A stretch of DNA of 11,252 nucleotides from Balneolales bacterium. Its GTDB lineage: Bacteria > Bacteroidota > Rhodothermia > Balneolales > Natronogracilivirgulaceae. The notes beneath the pieces are model-generated. The model saw only the letters and a program-made list of their open reading frames with translations, had not been told where the DNA came from and searched no databases. The stretch is taken from the NCBI GenBank assembly GCA_007131625.1, contig SLQC01000277.1, positions 1-11,252 on the forward strand, given 5' to 3'. Both the position numbers and the translations under genes were made by a program. Shown here in pieces: positions 1 through 7,570 of this stretch. The number at the start of each line of letters is the position of its first letter. Within the stretch, counting starts at the first letter, position 1.

Positions 1-115
1 GGCGAATATCTTTGTTAAAGCAAAGGGAATTTTCTTGTTTTGCAAAGTTGGCAAAAAAGTTCTATGATTATAAACACTTTTTATAAAACTGTCCGATTAA
101 CAGTTGGGTAAAACA

Positions 116-1582
116 ATGAAAAAGAGAAGAAGCAGCTGGACATTGAGCTCCGTGTTATCCCTTTTTCTTGTACTTCTTCTGATAAGCTGCAAAGAAAAAG
201 CGGCTCTGGATAAGCCTAGGCCGAATGTGCTGTTCATCGCTATGGATGATCTGAATAATGAGTATTTGGGTGCTCTTGGAGCGGATTTCGTACAAACTCC
301 GTATCTGGATGACTTCTCCGGGGAAGCAAGGCTGTTCAGCCGGCACTATATCCAGGTACCATCATGCGGGCCTGCGCGGGCGGCATTGCTGCGAGGGAAG
401 CGACCGACTGATGAGTCCTTCCTGCCAAATAGTGCCATTCTGAATACATATGAAGAATGGGAAATTCAGAGCCTTCCACGATGGTTCAAAGACCACGGAT
501 ACAAGACACTTTCATTGGGTAAAATTTCGCACTATCCGGGTGGATTAGCAGGAGAGGGCTGGGCTGAAGTGCCAGAAGAGATGCCTGGCGCGTGGGACCG
601 GGCGTGGGTTCCCGAAAACGCTCCGTGGGAAACCCCCGAGGGTATGATGCATGGCTATGCCAACGGAGTGCCGCGTGACAGGGGCCATTCCCCAGCATGG
701 GAAGCTTTTGACGGGCCGGATACCACATATCCGGATGGGTGGGTAGCCATGGAGGCTGTTGAGGTTCTGGAGGAATTGTCACAGGCCGAAAGTCCATGGT
801 TTTTTTGTGTCGGGTTCTTTAAGCCGCACCTGCCTTTTGCTGCACCCAAAAAGTACTTCGACATCTATGATCCCCATGACATACCCGTCCCGGAAGATAC
901 GGTACGGCATCCGGAACCTTCGAGCTGGCATCCGAGCAACGAAATGATGAGGAATTACGGCCAGCACACCGGCCATCCTCAGACCGATCAGGTATACGCA
1001 CGACAGCTTAGATTGGCATATGCCGCAGCTACTACCTATGTAGATGCACAGGTTGGACAGGTATTGGAGGCTTTCAAGAAGCTCGGACTCGATGAAAATA
1101 CGATTGTAATCATCTGGAGCGACCACGGGTTCGCCCTGGGCCATCAAGGAATTTGGGGAAAGCATTCCCTGTATGAAGTGGCACTTAAATCGCCGTTGAT
1201 AATCCGATTTCCGGGTATGGGACGACCGGGTGAGATATCGGATGCGATTGTGGAGGCGGTGGATGTGTACCCGACTCTAACCGACCTGGCGGGACTACCG
1301 ACACCCGGGGATCTACATGGTAATAGTCTCAGGCCCCAGCTTGAGAACCCCGGAGAGCCGTCGTCAAAACCGGCGTTTGCATTTTATGGAAGAGGCCAGA
1401 CATCGGTGAGAGTTGACGAATGGCGTCTGCTCCAGCATCGGGACGACGATAACATTTTGGGATACGAACTCTTTGACTTTCGTAACAATGATGAAGGCAT
1501 CCGCATGAATCCGGATGATTATCCCGCTGTGATCAGCGAGTTGTCAGAGCATTTTAAATCATTGCCTTGGATTTCCAGGTAG
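116..1582 (+). CDS. Lipoprotein sulfatase, iduronate-2-sulfatase-like
   Basis: The product is 488 residues from the ATG at 116. A TTG 12 bases upstream is also in frame, but the ATG gives the cleaner lipoprotein signal peptide: a basic start (MKKRR), a hydrophobic stretch and a lipobox ending LISC at C25. The mature protein is a type I sulfatase that hydrolyses sulfate esters, probably of polysaccharides, outside the cytoplasm. Visible motifs are the metal-binding pair D44-D45 in AMDDLN, the formylglycine motif CGPAR with C84, the substrate-pocket signature FFKPHLPF followed by APKKY, SDHG with D336-H337, and KHSLYE with K349-H350. This order and wording match iduronate-2-sulfatase relatives, and the length is normal. 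C84 must be oxidised to formylglycine by a maturase that is not in this window. No glycosidase or SusC/D-like gene lies beside it, so the substrate cannot be read from context. A weak TTGGCA/TATAAA pair (48-53, 69-74; spacing only 15) lies upstream. Confidence 0.93.
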   Translation: MKKRRSSWTLSSVLSLFLVLLLISCKEKAALDKPRPNVLFIAMDDLNNEYLGALGADFVQTPYLDDFSGEARLFSRHYIQVPSCGPARAALLRGKRPTDESFLPNSAILNTYEEWEIQSLPRWFKDHGYKTLSLGKISHYPGGLAGEGWAEVPEEMPGAWDRAWVPENAPWETPEGMMHGYANGVPRDRGHSPAWEAFDGPDTTYPDGWVAMEAVEVLEELSQAESPWFFCVGFFKPHLPFAAPKKYFDIYDPHDIPVPEDTVRHPEPSSWHPSNEMMRNYGQHTGHPQTDQVYARQLRLAYAAATTYVDAQVGQVLEAFKKLGLDENTIVIIWSDHGFALGHQGIWGKHSLYEVALKSPLIIRFPGMGRPGEISDAIVEAVDVYPTLTDLAGLPTPGDLHGNSLRPQLENPGEPSSKPAFAFYGRGQTSVRVDEWRLLQHRDDDNILGYELFDFRNNDEGIRMNPDDYPAVISELSEHFKSLPWISR

Positions 1583-1588
1583 ATGTAA

Positions 1589-2173
1589 TCATCTCAGTGC
1601 TTTTTCGACCATGTTCTTTGTTGATTCAGACATGTCGATGTTCAGGGCAACCTCCCGACCCTTTACAGACATTTTTCGCCAGGTTTTTTTTATAATCCCA
1701 ATCAACTTCTCATCATCATGCTTTTTAGCAAAGTCGTCGAAATAAAAATCCAGAAAAACCAGGCAGATCACGTCTTCAAGCAGTTGTGTTTCAGGATCGG
1801 ATTTTAACCCTTTTTTCATGACCAGGTCCTGTACACGTCGAATGGTTTCGTCATCGTAGCCGACTTCCTGCAAGATGGATTCGGCACGATCGGCATGAAA
1901 TTTTTTCAGATCATTCCGCCATTTCAGGTAGCCGGGACGGTCCATCGGGTACGATTCTCGAGGAATTACCCATCTTTCAATGTGCTGACATCGGGCCGCC
2001 AGTTTGAGCGGTTCTGAGGCATCGGGTTCAAGCTTGTCAAGCCACTCCGTCATGCGCCTCGAATAGAGTAATTCTTTCGGGAAATCCTCATTATTAGCGA
2101 CATCCTTGTTGGGATCTTTACTGTTGGCGTTGTCGAATGTGTCGATAGCTTTTTGAAACCGGGCAGTAATCAT
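1589..2173 (-). CDS. DUF4202 family protein
   Basis: The product is 194 residues and spans the whole DUF4202 family, recognised by its characteristic blocks: the N-terminal FDNANSKDPN, PKELLYSRRMTEWLDKL, ARCQHIERWVIPRESYPMDR, GYLKWRNDLKKFHA, LEDVICLVFL and KTWRKMS. It is soluble and mainly helical, with no signal peptide. Its function is not established. The conserved polar residues H64, H93 and the E133-D134 pair sit in helices in an order that recalls HD-type metal hydrolases, but this is only my inference. Its stop lies 6 bases from the stop of the convergent sulfatase, and no terminator fits between them. It lies 124 bases downstream of the Ig-repeat lipoprotein on the same strand, so it may be read from that transcript or from its own promoter in the gap. 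The start ATG has only a weak purine stretch (GAAG) before it. Confidence 0.9.
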   Translation of the reverse strand: MITARFQKAIDTFDNANSKDPNKDVANNEDFPKELLYSRRMTEWLDKLEPDASEPLKLAARCQHIERWVIPRESYPMDRPGYLKWRNDLKKFHADRAESILQEVGYDDETIRRVQDLVMKKGLKSDPETQLLEDVICLVFLDFYFDDFAKKHDDEKLIGIIKKTWRKMSVKGREVALNIDMSESTKNMVEKALR

Positions 2174-2297
2174 TACTTCAGGAATATAATTTTCTTAAAA
2201 CCCAAACAGCACATTTAATGGCACGAATGGTCCATCATGTTTGGATTCATTATCCAATTAATGTAAATATCCTGAAACTCATATTCCAGGCCGAATC

Positions 2298-4715
2298 CTA
2301 AAAGCTGCTTTTGGCTTTTCTGCCGGTAATGGTTTTACGTGCGGACCCGTTCGGACCATCTACTTCGATGGTGATCTGAGCAGGTGTATCGTTGTCAACT
2401 TCAGGATTGGCATCGTCGATAATGAATGTATAATCGGACAGTTCTGACAAATTGCTGAAAGCTGGATTCGGATTACCCACTGTAATATTCACATCACCGA
2501 GGACAGTGATTTCATCTCCTTCCACAGTTACCTGAATCGTGGTACCGGGAACCATCGGATTGCCGTTAAAATCCTTTACGGAATAGTGGAAGGTTTCGTC
2601 GCCGGCATTCGGAATGTCGAATGTCTCCGGAGTAACGGTGATTATGGGTGAACCGGAGAACATCACACCCATGGAGGCCTCAACGGTCTGGTTGTTGTCA
2701 TCAACCGTGGTTGCAGTAACGGTACCGATGCCGCCGGCAGGAACCGGATTCCCGATGATCATGTCGGTGGATGCACGGCCACTGGAAGTATGGGCCGATC
2801 CGTGAATAATACCAATATTGGTATTTAAGTAGATAGCTGTGCCGTCGGGCACCCAATTTCCGTATCGGTCACCGACACCTACGGAGATTGTATGATCACC
2901 TCCGGTATGCATCGCGAAGTTCCGACTGTCGCTGTATATCGTGAAATGATTCTGACTCGGCAGTCCGGCATGTATGACAATAGAAACAGGTTGCGAGCGG
3001 ACTGTCGAACCGTCCTCTTTGGCGAACTCGGCAATAACCTGAACAACTCCAGCCCTTGTGCCGCTGATGACAGTTGCCACCGCCTGGCCTTCGCGATTGG
3101 TGGTGACCGGTATATCAGTTAAATGCTCTCCACCATCGGGGTTGTTGCCAAAACGGAAAGATACATCGACACTGTTTTCGGATGTGAGCGGATTTCCATT
3201 AATATCCACAACCTGAAACATCATTTTTGTGTTCTCTATCTGGCCGGTTCTCTGTACAACGATGTCAGTTTCTGATACGTGGGCAAGATGGATGGATGCC
3301 GGCTCTGCCGTCTGAATTTCCGGTGCCTCATAGCGCAGTTGCCGGGTTTTTAATCCGTTTGGCCCTTCTGTTGCAATCGTGACAGTTACATCCTGCGTGA
3401 TCGGTATACGATCCGGATTGCGGAGGATAAAACTGAACTCGGTCGACTCCGGTCCACTTAGATGGGTGTCTGGAAGCGTTATCTCGGTGAATCCGCTCAC
3501 TTCAAGTTCCGGATGATCAACATCCACCGTCAGGGTGGTTCCTTCAGAAAGCGGGTTCCCGTTTTCATCCGCAAGAGTGATTTCAAACGTCTTCGAAGTA
3601 AAATCATTCAGATCGAATGACTCGGGATTAATGGAAAGCTGCGGTTTGCCTGTGAAGAAAAGTTCAATTTCCCTGCTCAGTTTTACGCTGTTTTCATCAA
3701 CCGTCTCCACACGAACCGTTGCAGGTCCGGGAGAGTCGTTGTTTGTCAGGAGGTTTGACGCGGCAAATCCATGAACATCGGTTGATGCCGAACCGTTTAT
3801 GACCCCCCTGCTGGTGGAAAAATAGACCGCAGTTCCCTCAATGACGGTATTTCCATATTTGTCGCCCAGAAGAGCTGATATGGAGTTGGCCTCAGAGGTT
3901 GCGGATGGAATATTTCTACGCTCGGTCCGAACCTCAAAGTGGTTATCGTCCGGCAAGCCGCCGCTGATACTGATAGCAACAGGTTTGGACTGCATTGTGT
4001 TACCATCGCGGGTGAAGGAAGCGCGCAATTGAACAACGCCGGCCGCTGTTCCGCTGGTGAGTGACGCACGAGCGACCCCTCTGTCAGTCTGAACGGATTC
4101 GGGATAGACGCTTTCACCACCATCCGGTCCCGATGCAATTTCAAAATGGACTTCTACGGCGTGTTGATTGCCAACCGATGTACCGGCTGAATCGGTTACC
4201 ATAAATTCAAAAGCTGCTGTTTCCACACCACCGGTCTCGCGTACCTGAATAGATTCATGGGAAAGGGATTGAAGTGTGATAAAAGCCGAACCTTCGGAAT
4301 CATCAGGGTCTATCGGGGGCTGGTCGTCGTCACCGTTATCGTCGTCATCATCTTCACCGATTGCCAATAACTTGAAAAGTAAAACTTCAGTATCCCGCTC
4401 GGGAATGGCTAAAAACTCCATTGAATAGGGCTGAAATCCTTCCTTTTGAGCTTCCATCTGGAAAGTCATGCTGGAATCGACTTCAACAAGGAAGGAAAAC
4501 GCTCCGTTTTCGTCGGAAGTGGTGTACCGTTCCGGTAAAGGTGAAATTATCCGAACAATGGCATTTTCAATTGAATTATCATTTTTGTCGGAGACCATCC
4601 CGCTGATAGTGATAGGCTCAAACTTGGTCGATGATGTTGTATCACATGAAAACGTTAAAATAATAATAATAAATGTCGCCAGAATTAGTGTGATACGGCT
4701 TCTAATGGTGTCCAT
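2298..4715 (-). CDS. Surface lipoprotein with duplicated Ig-like modules
   Basis: The product is 805 residues. The N-terminus is a lipoprotein signal peptide with a hydrophobic core at about residues 8-22 and Cys24 in TFSC. Residues about 33-117 form a carboxypeptidase-regulatory-like beta-sandwich (ITISGMVSDKNDNSIENA, then TSDENGAFSF). Residues 121-141 are an Asp-rich linker that could bind calcium or act as a flexible spacer. The rest is two copies of one module, about residues 143-463 and 473-805, each with three Ig-like (Big_1/invasin-like) domains. Matching landmarks are GVVQ at 226 and 556, GLPDDNHF and GLPSQNHF at 253 and 584, GDKYGN and GDRYGN at 284 and 615, and PESFD and PETFD at 364 and 696. 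No catalytic domain is visible, so a structural, adhesive or cell-surface role is likely. The ATG at 4715 begins the signal peptide, with an AGGG very close upstream. It is transcribed divergently from the CorA gene. Confidence 0.85.
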   Translation of the reverse strand: MDTIRSRITLILATFIIIILTFSCDTTSSTKFEPITISGMVSDKNDNSIENAIVRIISPLPERYTTSDENGAFSFLVEVDSSMTFQMEAQKEGFQPYSMEFLAIPERDTEVLLFKLLAIGEDDDDDNGDDDQPPIDPDDSEGSAFITLQSLSHESIQVRETGGVETAAFEFMVTDSAGTSVGNQHAVEVHFEIASGPDGGESVYPESVQTDRGVARASLTSGTAAGVVQLRASFTRDGNTMQSKPVAISISGGLPDDNHFEVRTERRNIPSATSEANSISALLGDKYGNTVIEGTAVYFSTSRGVINGSASTDVHGFAASNLLTNNDSPGPATVRVETVDENSVKLSREIELFFTGKPQLSINPESFDLNDFTSKTFEITLADENGNPLSEGTTLTVDVDHPELEVSGFTEITLPDTHLSGPESTEFSFILRNPDRIPITQDVTVTIATEGPNGLKTRQLRYEAPEIQTAEPASIHLAHVSETDIVVQRTGQIENTKMMFQVVDINGNPLTSENSVDVSFRFGNNPDGGEHLTDIPVTTNREGQAVATVISGTRAGVVQVIAEFAKEDGSTVRSQPVSIVIHAGLPSQNHFTIYSDSRNFAMHTGGDHTISVGVGDRYGNWVPDGTAIYLNTNIGIIHGSAHTSSGRASTDMIIGNPVPAGGIGTVTATTVDDNNQTVEASMGVMFSGSPIITVTPETFDIPNAGDETFHYSVKDFNGNPMVPGTTIQVTVEGDEITVLGDVNITVGNPNPAFSNLSELSDYTFIIDDANPEVDNDTPAQITIEVDGPNGSARKTITGRKAKSSF
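2301..4289 (-). repeat. Tandem duplication of a three-Ig-domain module
   Basis: Within the lipoprotein, module A (nt about 3327-4289, residues 143-463) and module B (nt about 2301-3299, residues 473-805) align along their length with a constant offset of about 331 residues, rising to about 336 near the end. Each has a domain ending in a GVVQ-type strand with a following SKPV/SQPVSI block, a second domain holding GDKYGN or GDRYGN and a GTA-Y strand, and a third domain opening with NPESFD or TPETFD and closing near GPNG. The copies are clearly homologous but strongly diverged, so the duplication is old rather than a recent slippage event. Confidence 0.8.
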
Positions 4716-4786
4716 ACCCTAAATAATTTTTGATGGTAACGGAGTGAAATCCGAGCTGCCCGATGAATCTGATACTGGTCATAAAG

Positions 4787-4809
4787 TTAATAAATTTTAA
4801 TATTATTAA
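4787..4809. repeat. AT-only inverted repeat in the divergent spacer
   Basis: The 206-base spacer between the lipoprotein start and the CorA start is very AT-rich and must hold promoters for both directions. In its middle, TTAATAA (4787-4793) and TTATTAA (4803-4809) form a perfect 7-bp inverted repeat around a 9-base A/T spacer. It could be an operator or simply a melting-prone element. In sequence this AT-rich, inverted repeats arise easily by chance, so the functional claim is weak. Confidence 0.3.
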
Positions 4810-4912
4810 AAACTGTTAAAACCCTGAGAATCGTGCTTTATCACAGGAATTGATTATGTTAGCAAATAGAAGTCGACAGAACTGGAAATTAAAGCGGATA
4901 TATAAGCACAAA

Positions 4913-4918
4913 AGGGGA
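4913..4918 (+). promoter_or_regulatory. Ribosome binding site for the CorA gene
   Basis: AGGGGA lies 3 bases before the ATG at 4922, a slightly short spacing. It favours that start, which is also where family members usually begin (MVRFIKK). A competing site exists: AGGA at 4845-4848 is 7 bases before an in-frame ATG at 4856, which would add 22 residues rich in Lys and Arg. Confidence 0.5.
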
Positions 4919-4921
4919 AAT

Positions 4922-5992
4922 ATGGTGCGATTCATAAAAAAGTATCAGGAAAAGGTGGGACTTCCGCCCGGCACGCTAGTCCATGTTGGGCATGAGCGGA
5001 GCGATGAACCCGAAATATCGGTATTAGTTTACAATGAACAGACGCTGGAAGAGCGTAAAGTGAAAACCGGCGACCTTGATTCCTGCTTTCCGATCGGGGA
5101 TTCAACAGATGTGGTCTGGATCAACATCGATGGTGTTCACCGGACAGATGTGATCGAATTCGTGGGTAAGAAACTCGCAGTTCATCCCCTGGTGCTGGCC
5201 GATATTGTAAACACCCGGCAGCGTCCGAAAGTCGAGGATCATGAAAATTTACTTTTTATCGTTTTGAAAATGATTTATTACAGTGAAACAGCATCGGAGA
5301 CGATATCCGAGCAGGTGAGTATGATTGTGGGTCGGAATTTTGTGATTTCATTTCAGGAACGTAAAGAGGATCTGTTCGATCCTGTGCGCAAAAGGATCCG
5401 TACGTCAAGTGGACGAATCAGGAAAATGGGATCAGATTACCTCGCGTATGCACTGATGGATACGATTGTAGATAATTATTTTGTGATACTGGAAAGAATT
5501 GGTGAAAATATTGAGGAAATCGAAGACGAGTTGTTGCAAAATCCCACACAAGATACCTTGCAGTCGATCCACCACCAAAAGCGTGAAATGATCACGCTGC
5601 GAAGGTCGGTCTGGCCACTCAGAGAGGTGATCGGCACTCTGGAGCGGGCCGATATAAAGCTATTGCAGGATTTGAATCGTATTTACTTCAGAGACATCTA
5701 TGACCATACCATCCAGGTGATCGATACTATTGAGACCTCGCGGGATATGCTCTCGGGAATGCTGGAAATCTATCTTTCCAGTGTCAGTAACAGGATGAAC
5801 ACCGTCATGAAAGTACTGACAATCATCGCTACAATTTTCATGCCACTTACTTTTATCGCAGGTGTATATGGAATGAACTTTGCGAATATGCCGGAACTTG
5901 AGTGGAACTACGGTTACCCGCTTGTGCTGTTAGTTATGGCCGGGATCGGATTCACAATGCTGATCTATTTCAAACACAGGAAATGGATTTAG
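4922..5992 (+). CDS. corA: CorA-type magnesium/cobalt transport channel
   Basis: The product is 356 residues from the ATG at 4922, close to the usual length of CorA channels. CorA is a homopentameric inner-membrane channel that admits Mg2+ and also Co2+ or Ni2+. The N-terminal block GLPPGTLVHVG is typical of the family. A large cytoplasmic alpha/beta domain and a long helix (about residues 180-295) lead to two C-terminal membrane segments at about 296-316 and 331-350. The signature YGMNF follows the first segment (G317-M318-N319), with MPEL in the short periplasmic loop. The acidic, helical middle (IGENIEEIEDELL) is the usual gating-helix region. A start at 4856 is also possible and has a better-spaced AGGA. 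No M-box riboswitch or other Mg2+ sensor is recognisable in the short leader. It is divergent from the surface lipoprotein and has no obvious functional link to its neighbours. Confidence 0.95.
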   Translation: MVRFIKKYQEKVGLPPGTLVHVGHERSDEPEISVLVYNEQTLEERKVKTGDLDSCFPIGDSTDVVWINIDGVHRTDVIEFVGKKLAVHPLVLADIVNTRQRPKVEDHENLLFIVLKMIYYSETASETISEQVSMIVGRNFVISFQERKEDLFDPVRKRIRTSSGRIRKMGSDYLAYALMDTIVDNYFVILERIGENIEEIEDELLQNPTQDTLQSIHHQKREMITLRRSVWPLREVIGTLERADIKLLQDLNRIYFRDIYDHTIQVIDTIETSRDMLSGMLEIYLSSVSNRMNTVMKVLTIIATIFMPLTFIAGVYGMNFANMPELEWNYGYPLVLLVMAGIGFTMLIYFKHRKWI

Positions 5993-6202
5993 GTTCATCG
6001 ATCGTGTTATTATCCGGCCGTGTGTGCGAATAGACGAATCCTCACTGGATCAGCCGGATGAGTAATCTGCCATATACATATAATGGAACCTTCTCAATTC
6101 CGAACGTTTTTTTCGTCGATACCATTGATATATAATACTGTTTGATCAGGCGAAATACTTCTTTTTCAAATTCGCCGGTTCGGTTTCTTAATCATGTAAT
6201 TC

Positions 6203-6208
6203 AGAGGA
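6203..6208 (+). promoter_or_regulatory. Ribosome binding site for the ATP-grasp gene
   Basis: AGAGGA lies 5 bases before the ATG at 6214 and is the clearest Shine-Dalgarno sequence in the window. It decides the start over an in-frame TTG at 6142, which would add 24 residues of unstructured look. Confidence 0.7.
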
Positions 6209-6213
6209 CTTTT

Positions 6214-7443
6214 ATGAATACCGATAATTCTGTAGTGCTTCTGGGATGGAGTGCTCACGCTATTGAAAGTGCACAGAAAATGGATCGTCCGTTTGTGGTT
6301 GTCAGTTTTGAGGATTTTGAACAATACGCAAAAGAGAATAATATTCCATTTGTTTCATGGGATTTCAATCAGTGGGGTGATAAGTCCAACTCCCTGATTC
6401 TCAGAGAGAAGCTCTCACCGTTTAACCCAAATGTGGCCATTCCGCTGTACGAAGAAACCGTAGAATGGGCCGGAGCGCTGAATACCCTGTATCGCGACGA
6501 TCCCCGTGTGATCAACAGGGCATTTCTGTTTCGGAACAAGGTTATGATGAAACGCAAAGCTTTGCTGGCCGGATTGCGGGTCGGTTTGTTCGAAGAAGTA
6601 CACAGCAGGGAGCAGGTTCATAATTTCATGAACCGGCTCAACGAAGCCAATCTCGTGCTCGAGGGAGAGGAAGACGCCTGGGTACATCTCAAGCCATTCA
6701 GCGCCGCCGGTACGGTCGGACACAAACTGCTGCGATCACATGATCAAATCGATGAAAAAGTAGTCGAAAAGGACTTTCCGTGTCTTGTAGAGAGTCATCT
6801 TCCCGGACAGGAATTCTCATGCGAAGCGTTTATCCATAATGGAAAAATCCGGTTTATGAATATCACCGAGTATGTAAAGCTGGGATACTCCAATTTCATT
6901 CCGGCCGGACCGTCCCTGCAATCCAAACGTCCGGAGATCCGCAAGGTGATGGAGAAGCTGGTCGAGGCATTCGGCATCGAATACGGTGTTATCCATCCGG
7001 AATGGTTTCTAACGGAGGACAACACACTCAGTTTTGGCGAAGTTGCCTGCCGCATCCCCGGCGGGCATATTTTTGAACTGATCAGCAAAGCATATGGCTT
7101 CGATGCCGTCCAGGCGATGATCCTGTGCAGCGATCCGGATACGACCGAGGAGGATATCAAAAATTTCTTTCCGTCCGACGAAGAGCCAACGAAAAGCTAT
7201 GCCGGAAGCCTCATGATCTATCCCAAACCGGGAATAGTTTCCCGACTGGTCATCCCGGAAGAGCTTAAAGAAGACCCGTATTTCGAAAGTCATACCCTTA
7301 CCGAACCAATGGAACACAAGGTTTTGGACGACCGGGAAGGTTTTGGAAATCACTATGGCACGATCTTCTTCCAGGGCAACGAACCCGAACGAATGGAAGA
7401 ATTGCTTAGGCACTATAATGAGATCGATTTCTATCAGGGGTAG
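6214..7443 (+). CDS. ATP-grasp carboxylate-amine ligase
   Basis: The product is 409 residues from the ATG at 6214. ATP-grasp ligases activate a carboxylate as an acyl-phosphate and join it to an amine or thiol; the substrates here are unknown. The N-terminal about 90 residues look like a Rossmann-like pre-ATP-grasp domain (VVLLGWSAHAIESA, FVVVSFEDFEQYA). Probable nucleotide-binding residues are K109 in FLFRNKVMMKRKALLAGLRV and K160 in HLKPFSAAGTVG. The hinge region is VESHLPGQEFSCEAF with E193, E200 and E204. Metal-binding residues are likely E263 (HPEWF) and E276, with R280 in GEVACRIPGG, the counterpart of the common E-N-R-GG motif. About 100 C-terminal residues form an extra domain, as in BacD or carnosine-synthase-like members. 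It is cytosolic, with no signal peptide. A TATAAT at 6131-6136 may be part of its promoter. It is followed on the same strand by the papain-like protein gene and the racemase. Confidence 0.85.
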   Translation: MNTDNSVVLLGWSAHAIESAQKMDRPFVVVSFEDFEQYAKENNIPFVSWDFNQWGDKSNSLILREKLSPFNPNVAIPLYEETVEWAGALNTLYRDDPRVINRAFLFRNKVMMKRKALLAGLRVGLFEEVHSREQVHNFMNRLNEANLVLEGEEDAWVHLKPFSAAGTVGHKLLRSHDQIDEKVVEKDFPCLVESHLPGQEFSCEAFIHNGKIRFMNITEYVKLGYSNFIPAGPSLQSKRPEIRKVMEKLVEAFGIEYGVIHPEWFLTEDNTLSFGEVACRIPGGHIFELISKAYGFDAVQAMILCSDPDTTEEDIKNFFPSDEEPTKSYAGSLMIYPKPGIVSRLVIPEELKEDPYFESHTLTEPMEHKVLDDREGFGNHYGTIFFQGNEPERMEELLRHYNEIDFYQG

Positions 7444-7446
7444 CGA

Positions 7447-7454
7447 TATATTTG
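7447..7454 (+). promoter_or_regulatory. Possible Bacteroidota-type -7 promoter element
   Basis: TATATTTG fits the Bacteroidota primary-sigma -7 consensus TAnnTTTG exactly. It lies just after the ATP-grasp stop and 116 bases before the next start. No convincing TTG -33 element is placed upstream, so this is tentative. If real, the papain-like gene has its own promoter. Confidence 0.25.
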
Positions 7455-7570
7455 GATAATTCGGGATGTAGCGGTCTCAATTACATTACCGGGATACTTA
7501 TATCGTTATGCCGGGATTAATAAAAGTCGACTAACTTCAACACTCTTTAAAAAAAGAATCACATATATTT

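Noticed and set aside
10..25. Small inverted repeat CTTTG...CAAAG near the window start
   Set aside because: A 5-bp stem in AT-rich DNA is expected by chance and is too far from the sulfatase start to assign a role.
104..115. In-frame TTG start for the sulfatase, adding MGKT
   Set aside because: The ATG at 116 begins a normal lipoprotein signal peptide with a basic start, and the TTG has no ribosome binding site of its own.
2298..2330. AAAAGC...GCTTTT hairpin at the end of the lipoprotein gene as a terminator
   Set aside because: It lies inside the last codons, has a short A/T-rich stem, and no T tract follows the second arm on the minus strand.
3797..4144. 115-residue minus-strand reading frame overlapping the Ig lipoprotein
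   Set aside because: It is in another frame of the same strand within the duplicated Ig module, whose true frame is supported by internal homology.
6012..6059. 7-bp inverted repeat ATCCGGC...GCCGGAT after the CorA gene as a terminator
   Set aside because: The arms are 34 bases apart and no T run follows, so it is not a credible intrinsic terminator.
5993..6213. Riboswitch or small gene in the spacer before the ATP-grasp gene
   Set aside because: I see no known aptamer motif and no reading frame with a start and ribosome binding site other than the in-frame TTG extension.
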